A DNA stretch of 18,124 nt from Endomicrobiia bacterium (GTDB taxonomy: Bacteria; Elusimicrobiota; Endomicrobiia; Endomicrobiales; Endomicrobiaceae): assembly GCA_025998475.1 (NCBI GenBank), contig BNVZ01000009.1:1-18124 (forward strand), given 5' to 3'. Position numbers and translations under genes: made by a program. Under the pieces are notes generated by a model. The model did not search any database. It was not told the origin of the DNA and was given only the letters and a program-made list of their open reading frames with translations. Positions 1-8,025 of the stretch are shown here, one piece after another. Within the stretch, counting starts at the first letter, position 1. Each line of letters opens with the position of its first letter.

Positions 1-182
1 ACTAAAAAGCTGACAAAAGAAGATAAAGAGTTAAATAGGGAGATTTCATCAAAAAGGATTATAGTGGAAAATATCAAAAGTATTTGTTAAAAGGTTCAAA
101 ATAGTCTAAAGAATAGATAAGTAATAGCAAAAGACGCTTTGGACTGCGATTTAACTTGGGTTTCAGGTATTTGTATTCTTGA
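1..182 (+). pseudogene. IS5-type DDE transposase, decayed C-terminal end
   Basis: The first reading frame (to the stop at 88-90) gives LTKEDKELNREISSKRIIVE, which resembles the C-terminal part of IS5-family DDE transposases. The expected continuation is found in other frames: KRFKIV at 89-106 in the second frame, then NSKRRFGLRFNL at 123-158 in the third, ending at a TGA at 180-182. At least two frameshifts and an in-frame stop are therefore present, so it cannot encode a working enzyme. The rest of the element lies left of the window. The remnant abuts obg and probably supplies part of its leader. Family assignment is from recalled motif similarity; the frame-hopping is seen directly. Confidence 0.6.
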
Positions 183-211
183 ATTTAATACTTAGTTATG
201 CAAGAGGTCTA

Positions 212-1480
212 ATGTTTATAGATAAAGTTAGCATTTTTCTTGCAGGTGGACGTGGTGGCGACGGTTGTATTTCTTTTAGAAGGGAGAAATATGTCCCCTA
301 CGGTGGCCCAAATGGTGGTAACGGCGGGAAGGGTGGCGATATTTATTTTGAAGGCGATCTTCACAAAGCTACTCTTTTAGATTTATCTTACAAACCAAAG
401 TTCAATGCACCAAATGGCGAGCAAGGACTGTCGAATAATAAGTTTGGCAGATACGGCAAAGATTTAATAATAAAAATCCCATTAGGAACCCTAATTTTTA
501 AAAATGACGAGCTTTTTGCGGATATCAAGATTGCAGGCGAGCAGGTTTTAGTTGTTAAAGGCGGAAGGGGTGGAAGAGGCAACGCTTCTTTTAAAACTGG
601 AAAACATGCTGCTCCAAGAATCGCAGAAAAAGGCGAGCCCGGAGAAACTGCGAAAGTTAATCTTGAACTTCGTTTGATTGCGGACGTCGGTTTTGTAGGT
701 CTGCCAAATGCGGGAAAATCTACTCTTTTATCGCAAATCTCGGCTGCAAAACCTAAAATTGCAGATTATCCCTTTACAACATTAACTCCTAACTTAGGTG
801 TTGTAAATTACAATGGGAAACATTTTGTAGTTGCTGATATACCCGGAATAATCAAAGGCGCTCATGAAGGGAAAGGTCTTGGGTTTGAGTTTTTAAGACA
901 TATAAGACGCACAAAAGTTCTTGTCCATTTGATAGATGTAAGTGGTTTTGATGACAAAGACCCTTATGAGAATTATAAAGTAATAAATAATGAATTAAAA
1001 AAATATTCAAAGTATCTTACAAAAAAACATATCGTGATAGCTTTAAACAAAGTTGATTTGTCTGAAGCGCAAAAACATATCAAAAAGTTTAAAAAACATT
1101 TAAAAACCAAAAAATTGTTTGAGGTTTCGGCTGCAACAGGAGAAGGCATTGGCGCGTTGCTTGAAGAGACAGTAAAAATGCTTGAAAAACCAATTCCTTT
1201 TAATCCTGAAGAAGAAATAGAAATCATACCAATAAAAAAATATGTTTATGAACCTGAATTTAAAGTTAATATCGACAAAAACGGCGTTTTTGTGATTACA
1301 GGCACTAAAGTTGAAAAACTTACGGAAATGACAAAATTTGGCGAGAACGAAGCATTAAGACGGTATCAAAACATTCTCAAAAAAATGGGTTTGGAAATAG
1401 AGCTTGAAAAAATGGGTGCTATACATGGAGATACAGTTAGGATTGCTGATTTTGAATTTACATTTGAAAAAGCTTCTTAG
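212..1480 (+). CDS. obg: Obg family GTPase (ribosome-associated), CgtA/ObgE
   Basis: Large conserved GTPase involved in 50S subunit maturation and stress/cell-cycle control. The product is 422 residues and has the three family domains in order. The glycine-rich Obg fold (about 1-158) includes GGDGCISFRREKYVPYGGP. The G domain has GLPNAGKS (163-170), DIPGI (209-213), NKVD (279-282) and a SAATGEG G5 motif. The C-terminal OCT domain (about 345-422) includes FGENEALRRYQ. I chose ATG 212 because the family begins MFIDKV-like and AGAGG at 203-207 lies just upstream. An in-frame TTG at 179 would add 11 residues without family support and lies inside the transposase remnant. Length and motifs are normal, so it is probably functional. 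It sits upstream of the purine cluster but is separated from it by about 255 bp. Confidence 0.95.
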   Translation: MFIDKVSIFLAGGRGGDGCISFRREKYVPYGGPNGGNGGKGGDIYFEGDLHKATLLDLSYKPKFNAPNGEQGLSNNKFGRYGKDLIIKIPLGTLIFKNDELFADIKIAGEQVLVVKGGRGGRGNASFKTGKHAAPRIAEKGEPGETAKVNLELRLIADVGFVGLPNAGKSTLLSQISAAKPKIADYPFTTLTPNLGVVNYNGKHFVVADIPGIIKGAHEGKGLGFEFLRHIRRTKVLVHLIDVSGFDDKDPYENYKVINNELKKYSKYLTKKHIVIALNKVDLSEAQKHIKKFKKHLKTKKLFEVSAATGEGIGALLEETVKMLEKPIPFNPEEEIEIIPIKKYVYEPEFKVNIDKNGVFVITGTKVEKLTEMTKFGENEALRRYQNILKKMGLEIELEKMGAIHGDTVRIADFEFTFEKAS

Positions 1481-1613
1481 TTGTTTTTCCCTCTCCACTT
1501 GCAAAAGTGACAACAGCTAGCAGAATTTTATTGTTGTCGTACCGTTTTGGATCTCTTTTCAAGTTATTCTTGCAACTGCGACATTTGCAAGGAATGAAAT
1601 AACTAAGTACTCT

Positions 1614-1638
1614 AAAAAGGACATGATTGCGTCCTTTA
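1614..1638. terminator. Possible weak bidirectional terminator hairpin between obg and purC
   Basis: AAAGGAC at 1616-1622 pairs perfectly with GTCCTTT at 1631-1637 across an 8-nt loop. On the minus strand the stem is followed by a short T run; on the plus strand only by TTTAAG. It could end the obg transcript weakly. No other structure in the 255-bp gap is convincing. Confidence 0.35.
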
Positions 1639-1735
1639 AGACTTAAGAAAAAATATGTTGGGAAAAGGAAGAAAAATAAATAAGAAATGATATACTCCAA
1701 AGTCATACAAATCCCTAAAAGAAAAGGAGAATCGA

Positions 1736-2626
1736 ATGAGCTATCAAGAAGACAGTATTAATCTCCCTTTAGTGCATAAGGGCAAGGTTAGGAATGTGTA
1801 TGATTTGGGTCAAAATTATTTAATTGTTGCTTCGGACAGAATATCGGCTTTTGATCATATTATTCCGACAGCAATTCCCGGGAAAGGCAAAATTTTGCAT
1901 GAGCTTTCCATGTTTTGGTTTGATTTTATTCAAGGAATAGTGCCTAATCATATTATTACTGGAGATTTTGATGATTTTCCGAAAGTTCTTAAACAGTGTG
2001 AGTATTTGCGCGGCAGATCAATGATAGTAAAAAAAGCAAATAGAGTTGATATAGAGTGTATAGTAAGAGGGTATCTTGCGGGTTCCGGTTGGAAAGAGTA
2101 TCAAAAATCGCAAACAGTTTGCGGTATAAAGTTGCCGGAAGGACTAAAAGAATCTTCTAAACTACCTGAACCTATTTTTACTCCGTCGAGTAAAGAAGAA
2201 GATGGCAAGCACGACGAAAATATTTCTTTTGAAGAAACAGTAAAAAGAGTAGGCAAAGAAACAGCAGAAAGCCTAAATGAAATTTCTGTTAAATTGTACA
2301 AAAAAGTAAGCCAATATTCTCTTTCAAGGGGCATAATACTTGCCGATACAAAACTTGAATTTGGTTTTTATGATAATCAACTGATACTGATAGACGAAAT
2401 ATTTACTCCTGATTCTTCAAGATTTTGGGAAGTTGATAAATACGAAGAAGGCAAACCTCAGGACAGTCTAGATAAACAGTACTTAAGAGATTATCTTGAA
2501 GGGGTAAAATGGGATAAGTCTTCACCTGCTCCGGAATTGACGAAAGGTATTGTTGAAAAGACAATGGAAAAATATATCGGTGCGTATGAAAAATTAACTG
2601 GGAGAAAATTCCAATGTTTGAGATAG
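1736..2626 (+). CDS. purC: Phosphoribosylaminoimidazole-succinocarboxamide synthase (SAICAR synthetase)
   Basis: Joins aspartate to CAIR using ATP to give SAICAR in de novo purine synthesis, in the cytosol. The 296-residue product has the family signatures GKVRNVYDL (from residue 16), SDRISAFD (33-40), RVDIECIVRGYLAGSGW, DTKLEFGF and PDSSRFW. At nearly 300 residues it belongs to the longer form of the family rather than the roughly 235-residue short bacterial form. AGGAG at 1725-1729 is well spaced before ATG 1736. TATACT at 1691-1696 could be a -10 element, but I see no matching -35. Its last 13 bases overlap the next gene, so the purine genes are probably co-transcribed and translationally linked. 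Confidence 0.95.
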   Translation: MSYQEDSINLPLVHKGKVRNVYDLGQNYLIVASDRISAFDHIIPTAIPGKGKILHELSMFWFDFIQGIVPNHIITGDFDDFPKVLKQCEYLRGRSMIVKKANRVDIECIVRGYLAGSGWKEYQKSQTVCGIKLPEGLKESSKLPEPIFTPSSKEEDGKHDENISFEETVKRVGKETAESLNEISVKLYKKVSQYSLSRGIILADTKLEFGFYDNQLILIDEIFTPDSSRFWEVDKYEEGKPQDSLDKQYLRDYLEGVKWDKSSPAPELTKGIVEKTMEKYIGAYEKLTGRKFQCLR

Positions 2627-3090
2627 AAATCTTTAAGAAAAAAGGGTTTAAAAATTCGCATGGAGAACATGTATTATCCGATATTTTCGAACTTGCTATT
2701 AAAGATATAACAAAAGTGGAATATTCCCCTTTGTATCTCATTGATGGCGATATAAATCTTTCTGAGGCAAAAATGACAGCGGTGGAATTGTTGAGCGATA
2801 AAATAACCGAATCTTATGCTGTAAGACGTTATTCCGATTTAAATTCTAAAACTGTTAATTTACAGATGCTGTCTGCTTCTGTAATAGAAGTTTGTTATAA
2901 AAAAGGCGTTACAGATACAGTGGTCGAAAGTGTGATGAAAGCTGTAAAAGATTTGGGCATTGACAAAGATATTAAAGTTAGAGCAGCACGCAAATATTAT
3001 CTTTTCGGCACAGTATCGAAAACAGTTTTAAACATCATAGCAACAAAATTGCTAGCAAATACATTAGTTCAAGAGTATAAAATAAAATGA
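2614..3090 (+). CDS. purS: Tandem PurS-like FGAM synthase subunit (two PurS units in one chain)
   Basis: The 158-residue product reads as two copies of the PurS fold. Copy one, about residues 1-70, has KKGFKNSHGEHV, YLIDGDINLSE and ending ELLSDKITESYAV. Copy two, about 88-156, has KKGVTDTVVESV, YYLFGTVSK and ending KLLANTLVQEY. Classical PurS is a single unit of about 80 residues that dimerises and bridges PurL and PurQ in the FGAM synthase complex. The double unit resembles the N-terminal module fused to PurL in long delta-proteobacterial-type PurL proteins. Here it is a separate gene, overlapping purC by 13 bases at its start and purL by four (ATGA) at its end. GGGAG at about 2600 is the likely ribosome binding site. 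Domain assignment is from pattern similarity; the internal repeat and gene order are seen directly. Confidence 0.8.
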   Translation: MFEIEIFKKKGFKNSHGEHVLSDIFELAIKDITKVEYSPLYLIDGDINLSEAKMTAVELLSDKITESYAVRRYSDLNSKTVNLQMLSASVIEVCYKKGVTDTVVESVMKAVKDLGIDKDIKVRAARKYYLFGTVSKTVLNIIATKLLANTLVQEYKIK

Positions 3091-5507
3091 AAAGTACAAC
3101 TAATTGCAAAATTATTGAAATCTTAAACTTGTCGGATGAGCAGTTGGCTGAGTTAAGCAGAAAAAATGTTCTTTCATTATCGCTTGCAGAAATGAAAGCA
3201 GTTCTGGATTATTTTAAAAAGCTTAAAAGAAATCCTACGGATGTTGAAATGGAAACCATAGCGCAGACATGGAGCGAGCATTGCAAGCATAAAACACTTA
3301 CAGGGATAATAGAATATACTGAAGAAGAAGAAAGCGGCAAAAAAACAAAAAGAACATATAATAATCTTCTCAAAGAGACTATTTTTAAAGCAACGGTAGA
3401 GTTGAACAAAGAATGGTGTTTGTCTGTTTTTGAAGACAATGCAGGGGTTATTGATTTTGATTCTAAAAACGGAGTTGCTTTTAAAGTTGAAACACATAAC
3501 CATCCATCTGCTCTTGAGCCGTACGGCGGTTCTGCTACAGGCATCGGAGGTGTTATAAGAGATATTTTAGGTGTTGGGCTTGGTGCGAAACCTTTAGCTA
3601 ATACGGATGTGTTTTGTTTTGGTGATCCCAACACAAAAGCTTCGAAAGTTCCGGAAGGAATGCATCATCCAAAAAGAATAGCTAAAGGAGTTGTTTCTGG
3701 AGTTAGAGATTATGGCAACAGGATGGGTATCCCTACAGTAAATGGAGCAGTTTGCTTTGACGAAGGCTATATGGCAAATCCTCTTGTTTATTGTGGAACG
3801 ATGGGAATAATACCAAAAAATAAAATAGAAAAAAAAGTTAATTCAGGCGATTTAATTTTGGTTGCAGGAGGAAGAACAGGCAGAGATGGAATTCACGGAG
3901 CTACATTTTCTTCAGTAGAGCTTGATACGGAGTCCGATGTAAGCGCAGTCCAGATAGGTAATCCTATAGTTGAAAAAAAAGTTTTGGATACCATGCTTAA
4001 AGCAAGAGATTTAAATCTTTACAGAGCTGTTACTGATTGCGGCGCTGGCGGTTTGTCGAGCGCTATTGGTGAACTTGGCGAGAAAACAGGGGCTGTTGTC
4101 TATTTAGACAAAGTCCCATTGAAATACGATGGACTTTATCCATGGGAAATATGGATTTCAGAAGCTCAGGAAAGGATGGTTTTTGCGGTTCCCCCAGAAA
4201 ATAAAAAGAAAATAGTTGAAATATTTAAAAAAGAAAATGTCGAGGCTGTTTTTGTTGGAGAATTTACAAATGATGGCAAATTGATACTCGTGTATAACGG
4301 CGATGTCGTAACAAGTATGGATATGTCTTTTCTTCATGGTGGTATTCCTAAACCTACAAGGCCGGCCGTTTGTAAGACAAAAGAAGAGAAAGTGCAAAAA
4401 CCGGTTAAAATGAACTCTTCGGAGATTTTAGAAGTTTTAAAAGCCTCTCTTGCAGATTTAAATGTTTGTTCTAAAGAATGGATTATAAGACAATACGATC
4501 ACGAAGTGCAGGGACAGACCATTATAAAACCTTTACAGGGAAACAGCATAGAAGTATCGGGTCCGGGTGATGCCGCTGTAGTTTTGCCTTATACTGTTGT
4601 TAAAGGCACAAAAAAAGGTGTTGTTTTGTCTAACGGGTTAAATCCTCAATATGGAAAAATAAACACTTATAAAATGGCTGCATCTGCAATAGAAGAATCT
4701 CTAAGAAATGCGGTTGCTGTAGGGGCCGATATTGAGAAAATATCAGTTTTGGATAATTTTTGCTGGGGCGATCCAAACAAACCTGAAATCTTAGGAAGTT
4801 TAGTGCGTGCAGCAAATGCTTGCTATGACATGTCAAAAGCTTTTGGCGTTCCTTTTATATCTGGGAAGGACAGTCTTAATAACGAATATTCTATTGGCGG
4901 AAAAAAGTATTCAATACCCCCCGCGCTTTTAATATCCGCAATGGGCGTTATTGAAAACGTTGCAAATACTGTTACAATGCCTTTAAAAAATAAAGGAAAT
5001 AAGATATTTGTTCTTGGGATTACAAGAAATGAGTTTGGTGGTTCTGTACTTGCCAAAATAAAAAATATTAAAACTGGCGTTGTGCCGGATGTGTATCCAG
5101 AAGAATCAAAAGTTTTAATGAAAAAGATTTACCAAGCAATAAATAAAAATTTCGTAGAATCTTGTCATGATTGCTCAGAGGGTGGAATTGCAATTGCGAT
5201 AAGCGAGATGGCATTTGCTTCAGGCAAAGGCGTAAATATAAATATTGACGCTGTTGAAGTTGAAATAAAAAACCCTCTGACTGTTGCTGAAATATTATTT
5301 TCAGAGTCAAACGGTAGGTTTATTGTTGAAGTAAAACCTGAAAATGAAGCGACGTTTATGGAAATTTTAAATGGTTCCGTTTTTGCCGAAGTCGGCTATG
5401 TAAGCGACGAAACAAAGATAGTTTTTGAAAGCAAAAAAACTAAAATAATGGTGCAGGAACAGCTTGAAGTTCTTTTAAATGCTTGGCAAAATACTATTGA
5501 CTGGTAG
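3087..5507 (+). CDS. purL: Phosphoribosylformylglycinamidine synthase, PurL subunit
   Basis: ATP-dependent synthetase subunit that converts FGAR to FGAM with ammonia delivered by PurQ. The product is 806 residues, longer than the roughly 740 of small PurL and much shorter than the roughly 1,300 of one-chain PurL. Recognisable elements are the PurL linker/start TWSEHCKHKT (about 61-70), ETHNHPSALEPYGGSATGIGG (from 135), and SGKDSLNNEY (from 592) in the second half of the duplicated AIRS-like fold. The start codon overlaps the preceding stop as ATGA, indicating translational coupling. No glutaminase domain is present, which fits the separate purQ downstream. The sequence looks intact. Confidence 0.95.
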   Translation: MKSTTNCKIIEILNLSDEQLAELSRKNVLSLSLAEMKAVLDYFKKLKRNPTDVEMETIAQTWSEHCKHKTLTGIIEYTEEEESGKKTKRTYNNLLKETIFKATVELNKEWCLSVFEDNAGVIDFDSKNGVAFKVETHNHPSALEPYGGSATGIGGVIRDILGVGLGAKPLANTDVFCFGDPNTKASKVPEGMHHPKRIAKGVVSGVRDYGNRMGIPTVNGAVCFDEGYMANPLVYCGTMGIIPKNKIEKKVNSGDLILVAGGRTGRDGIHGATFSSVELDTESDVSAVQIGNPIVEKKVLDTMLKARDLNLYRAVTDCGAGGLSSAIGELGEKTGAVVYLDKVPLKYDGLYPWEIWISEAQERMVFAVPPENKKKIVEIFKKENVEAVFVGEFTNDGKLILVYNGDVVTSMDMSFLHGGIPKPTRPAVCKTKEEKVQKPVKMNSSEILEVLKASLADLNVCSKEWIIRQYDHEVQGQTIIKPLQGNSIEVSGPGDAAVVLPYTVVKGTKKGVVLSNGLNPQYGKINTYKMAASAIEESLRNAVAVGADIEKISVLDNFCWGDPNKPEILGSLVRAANACYDMSKAFGVPFISGKDSLNNEYSIGGKKYSIPPALLISAMGVIENVANTVTMPLKNKGNKIFVLGITRNEFGGSVLAKIKNIKTGVVPDVYPEESKVLMKKIYQAINKNFVESCHDCSEGGIAIAISEMAFASGKGVNINIDAVEVEIKNPLTVAEILFSESNGRFIVEVKPENEATFMEILNGSVFAEVGYVSDETKIVFESKKTKIMVQEQLEVLLNAWQNTIDW

Positions 5508-5545
5508 CTGTACGGTTTATAAACAAATTTGGGTTGGGATAAAAT

Positions 5546-6337
5546 ATGAAAAAAATTAAAGTATTAATTTTAAGAACTGCAGGTACAAATTGCGATTACG
5601 AAACGCAAGCCGCTTTTGAATTGTGTGGAGCGGTTGTCGATTGTGTACATATTAATACGCTTATTGAAAGAAAAGATAAAATTTTTGAATATGATATTTT
5701 AGCTTTTCCAGGAGGATTTTCTTACGGTGATGATATAGCTTCGGGTAAGATATTAGCAAATGAAGTCAAAAATAAACTTGGCGATGAGGTTAGAGAAATC
5801 GCGTTAAGCGGTAAGCCTATCATTGGTATATGCAACGGATTTCAAGTTTTAGTAAAAATGGGATTGTTACCTGATCCAAAACTTTTTGAACAAATTTCTA
5901 CACTTTCGTATAATGATTCTGACAAATTTGAGTGTCGTTGGGTTTATTTGAAAACAGAAAAAAAAGTTAAAAATGAGTCCAGCTGTATATGGACAAAAAA
6001 TCTTCCAGATATTATTAGTTTGCCTATCGCTCACGGAGAGGGTAAGTTTATCCCTGGAGATAAAAAACTTTTAGATATTTTAAATAAAAACAATCAAATC
6101 GTTTTTAGATACTCTGCAAAAGACGGTAGCGATCCCGGCTATCCATTAGCTCCAAATGGATCTGTAGAACAAATAGCAGGAATATGTAATACAAAAGGCA
6201 ATGTTTTTGGTCTAATGCCTCATCCTGAAAGATATGTTTTTGCTCTTCAGCACCCTGCAAAAGAAGGTTTTGATGGCAAATATGGTTGTGGAAGAATTAT
6301 TTTTCAAAATGCCGTTAATTTTGTAAAGTGGTCATAA
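5546..6337 (+). CDS. purQ: Phosphoribosylformylglycinamidine synthase, PurQ glutaminase subunit
   Basis: Class I glutamine amidotransferase that releases ammonia for PurL. The nucleophile is Cys96 in GICNGFQ, and the His226/Glu228 pair lies in PHPER; all three triad residues are present. The N-terminal VLILRTAGTNCDYET and FPGGFSYGDDIASGKI are family hallmarks. At 263 residues it is longer than the roughly 227-residue Bacillus-type PurQ. It lies 38 bp after purL. Upstream is only a weak purine stretch (GGGTTGGGAT), so translation may depend partly on purL. It ends the purine cluster; no obvious terminator follows. Confidence 0.95.
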   Translation: MKKIKVLILRTAGTNCDYETQAAFELCGAVVDCVHINTLIERKDKIFEYDILAFPGGFSYGDDIASGKILANEVKNKLGDEVREIALSGKPIIGICNGFQVLVKMGLLPDPKLFEQISTLSYNDSDKFECRWVYLKTEKKVKNESSCIWTKNLPDIISLPIAHGEGKFIPGDKKLLDILNKNNQIVFRYSAKDGSDPGYPLAPNGSVEQIAGICNTKGNVFGLMPHPERYVFALQHPAKEGFDGKYGCGRIIFQNAVNFVKWS

Positions 6338-6408
6338 TTATACATAGTCAATAGAGGCTCGCCATTTAATCAATTGCAGGTGTTGCGTTAGCCACTTGAA
6401 CTCGTAAA

Positions 6409-6437
6409 TTGACAATGCCAATATCTTTCGTTATAAT
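6409..6437 (+). promoter_or_regulatory. Strong sigma70-type promoter for tRNA-Ala
   Basis: TTGACA at 6409-6414 and TATAAT at 6432-6437 are separated by exactly 17 bases, a perfect consensus pair. Transcription would start near 6444, about a dozen bases before the tRNA. Confidence 0.88.
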
Positions 6438-6456
6438 CATCTGGTCGGTGGGAGGA

Positions 6457-6529
<73 letters not shown>

Positions 6530-6675
6530 TTCTTAAAATAAAGCATTCAAGACTAAAGGTAAATGGTTTATTCAGAGCACATTAGCTATGAAATAAAAGA
6601 GTGCACTGACATTTTGAGTATGGAATATAATGTAAAAAGAATTGTTGTCCGTTCAGATTTTTGGAGCATAATTAA

Positions 6676-7248
6676 GTGAGTTTAAAAGTTATTGCAGGCA
6701 CAGCAAGAGGAAAGATGCTAAAAACTCTTCCTTGGGATGATTTGAGCATACGTCCTATCCTTGGAAGAATGAAGAAGTCAATTTTTGACATAATACAGTT
6801 TAAAATTCCTGATGCTACATTTATTGATTTATTCGCAGGCGTAGGCTCTGTGGGAATCGAAGCTCTCTCTCGTAAAGCAAAAAAAGTAGTATTTGCAGAG
6901 TTAAATAATGCTTCCCTATCTCTTATTAGGCACAATGTAAATATGCTCGGTTTTAATGATAGGGCAAAAATTGTTCAGTGTGACGTGATCAAGGGTTTTG
7001 CTGTTTTGCAGGACAAGTATGACATTGTTTTTATGGGGCCTCCATATAAAGATAGCAATAAAAAAACGCTTGCGCTTACATACCCTACATTAAAAAATGT
7101 AGCGCGTTATGATATTTTAAAAGACAATTCTGTTGTAATAGCTCAAAAACACGTCAGAGAGCCCGTAGGAGATGTTGCAGGTCTTGAGTGCTTTAGAATT
7201 GAGAAGTACGGCGATACTGTTATTTCTTTTTATAAACGAGTGAGGTAA
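6676..7248 (+). CDS. rsmD: RsmD-family 16S rRNA (guanine-N2) methyltransferase with altered catalytic motif
   Basis: The family methylates G966 of 16S rRNA using S-adenosylmethionine. The 190-residue product matches the family in length and has an N-terminal VIAGTARGKML, the SAM-binding DLFAGVGSVGIEALSR (51-66) and the FAEL acidic motif. Its target-base motif reads GPPY (121-124) where the family has DPPY/NPPY, and the RPT-x-x-R motif reads RPILGR. The start is GTG 6676, with TGGAG 9-10 bases upstream. It stops one base before the nuclease gene, so the pair is probably one operon. TATAAT at 6626-6631 could be its -10, though the -35 is poor. Without the catalytic Asp/Asn, activity is doubtful or altered. 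Confidence 0.85.
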   Translation: MSLKVIAGTARGKMLKTLPWDDLSIRPILGRMKKSIFDIIQFKIPDATFIDLFAGVGSVGIEALSRKAKKVVFAELNNASLSLIRHNVNMLGFNDRAKIVQCDVIKGFAVLQDKYDIVFMGPPYKDSNKKTLALTYPTLKNVARYDILKDNSVVIAQKHVREPVGDVAGLECFRIEKYGDTVISFYKRVR

Positions 7249-7249
7249 A

Positions 7250-7996
7250 ATGAGACAAGAGTTTAGAATAAGTTATTCGAGAGTAAACACATATTTATTT
7301 TGCCCTTACAAATATAAGCTGCTGTATTTGGATAATCTTCGTATACCTGCTAATGCTAATATTACTTTTGGACATATAATTCATAAAACGCTCGAACAGT
7401 TTCATAGCGGCAAAGATCAGTCTTATGATGTTTTGTTTGATTGCTACGGCGACTCATGGAGAAACGACTGTTTTGATGATCCGCAACAAATATTTGAATA
7501 TTATAATCGAGGAAGACAGATACTTGAAAACTATTACCAATCTTTCTGCCAATCAACCGCAGAAATTTTATATGCGGAGAAAGCATTTGATGCAAATATA
7601 GGCAAATATAGGTTTGTAGGTATTATTGACAGAATTGATAAACATCTTGACGGCACATATGAAATTATGGACTATAAAACCCATGCCGAGATATGGGACC
7701 AGGAAAGAGTAGATAAGGATTTACAATTAAGTTTTTATGTGTATGCATGTAAAAATGTTTTTGGTTTTATGCCGGATAAAATATCGATTTATTTTTTGTC
7801 AGATAATAAAAAAGTTTACACAAAAAGATCTCAGATTGAAATTGATAACGCAATCAATATTGCGATAGAAACAGCTGAAAATATAGCTGTTGAAAATTTT
7901 GCTCCAGACATTTCAAAATGTTATATATGTGATTTTAAACTATCATGCAAGAATTCAAATTATAAATCGGAGGATGAATGTAAAAAAGCAGAGTAA
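7250..7996 (+). CDS. PD-(D/E)XK nuclease, RecB/Cas4-like with probable 4Fe-4S cluster
   Basis: The 248-residue product has the layout of the RecB-type PD-(D/E)XK nuclease domain (PDDEXK_1 family). It starts ISYSRVNTYLFCPYKYKLLY, followed by GHIIHKTLEQFH (His45), FVGIIDRID (Asp127), EIMDYKT (Asp141, Lys143) and the QLSFYVYA helix (Gln159). Cys18 plus the C-terminal Cys224, Cys227 and Cys233 form the four-cysteine pattern that holds a 4Fe-4S cluster in Cas4 and AddB-type nucleases. All expected catalytic and cluster residues are visible, so it is probably active on DNA. There is no helicase, cas gene or CRISPR array nearby, so its role (repair, or end processing) is open. It starts one base after rsmD, with GTGAGG as the binding site. 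Confidence 0.8.
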   Translation: MRQEFRISYSRVNTYLFCPYKYKLLYLDNLRIPANANITFGHIIHKTLEQFHSGKDQSYDVLFDCYGDSWRNDCFDDPQQIFEYYNRGRQILENYYQSFCQSTAEILYAEKAFDANIGKYRFVGIIDRIDKHLDGTYEIMDYKTHAEIWDQERVDKDLQLSFYVYACKNVFGFMPDKISIYFLSDNKKVYTKRSQIEIDNAINIAIETAENIAVENFAPDISKCYICDFKLSCKNSNYKSEDECKKAE

Positions 7997-8025
7997 TAAA
8001 AAATCTTGCTTGTTAAGGGTATGAA

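Noticed and set aside
1458..1706. 82-codon minus-strand frame between obg and purC with a C-x-C-x2-C cluster
   Set aside because: It has no convincing ribosome binding site, overlaps the obg 3' end and the purC leader, and shows no family resemblance. A short GTGACAACA-CTA similarity to 16516-16535 is probably chance.
7250..7996. cas4 of a CRISPR system
   Set aside because: The domain layout is Cas4-like, but there is no CRISPR array or other cas gene in the window.
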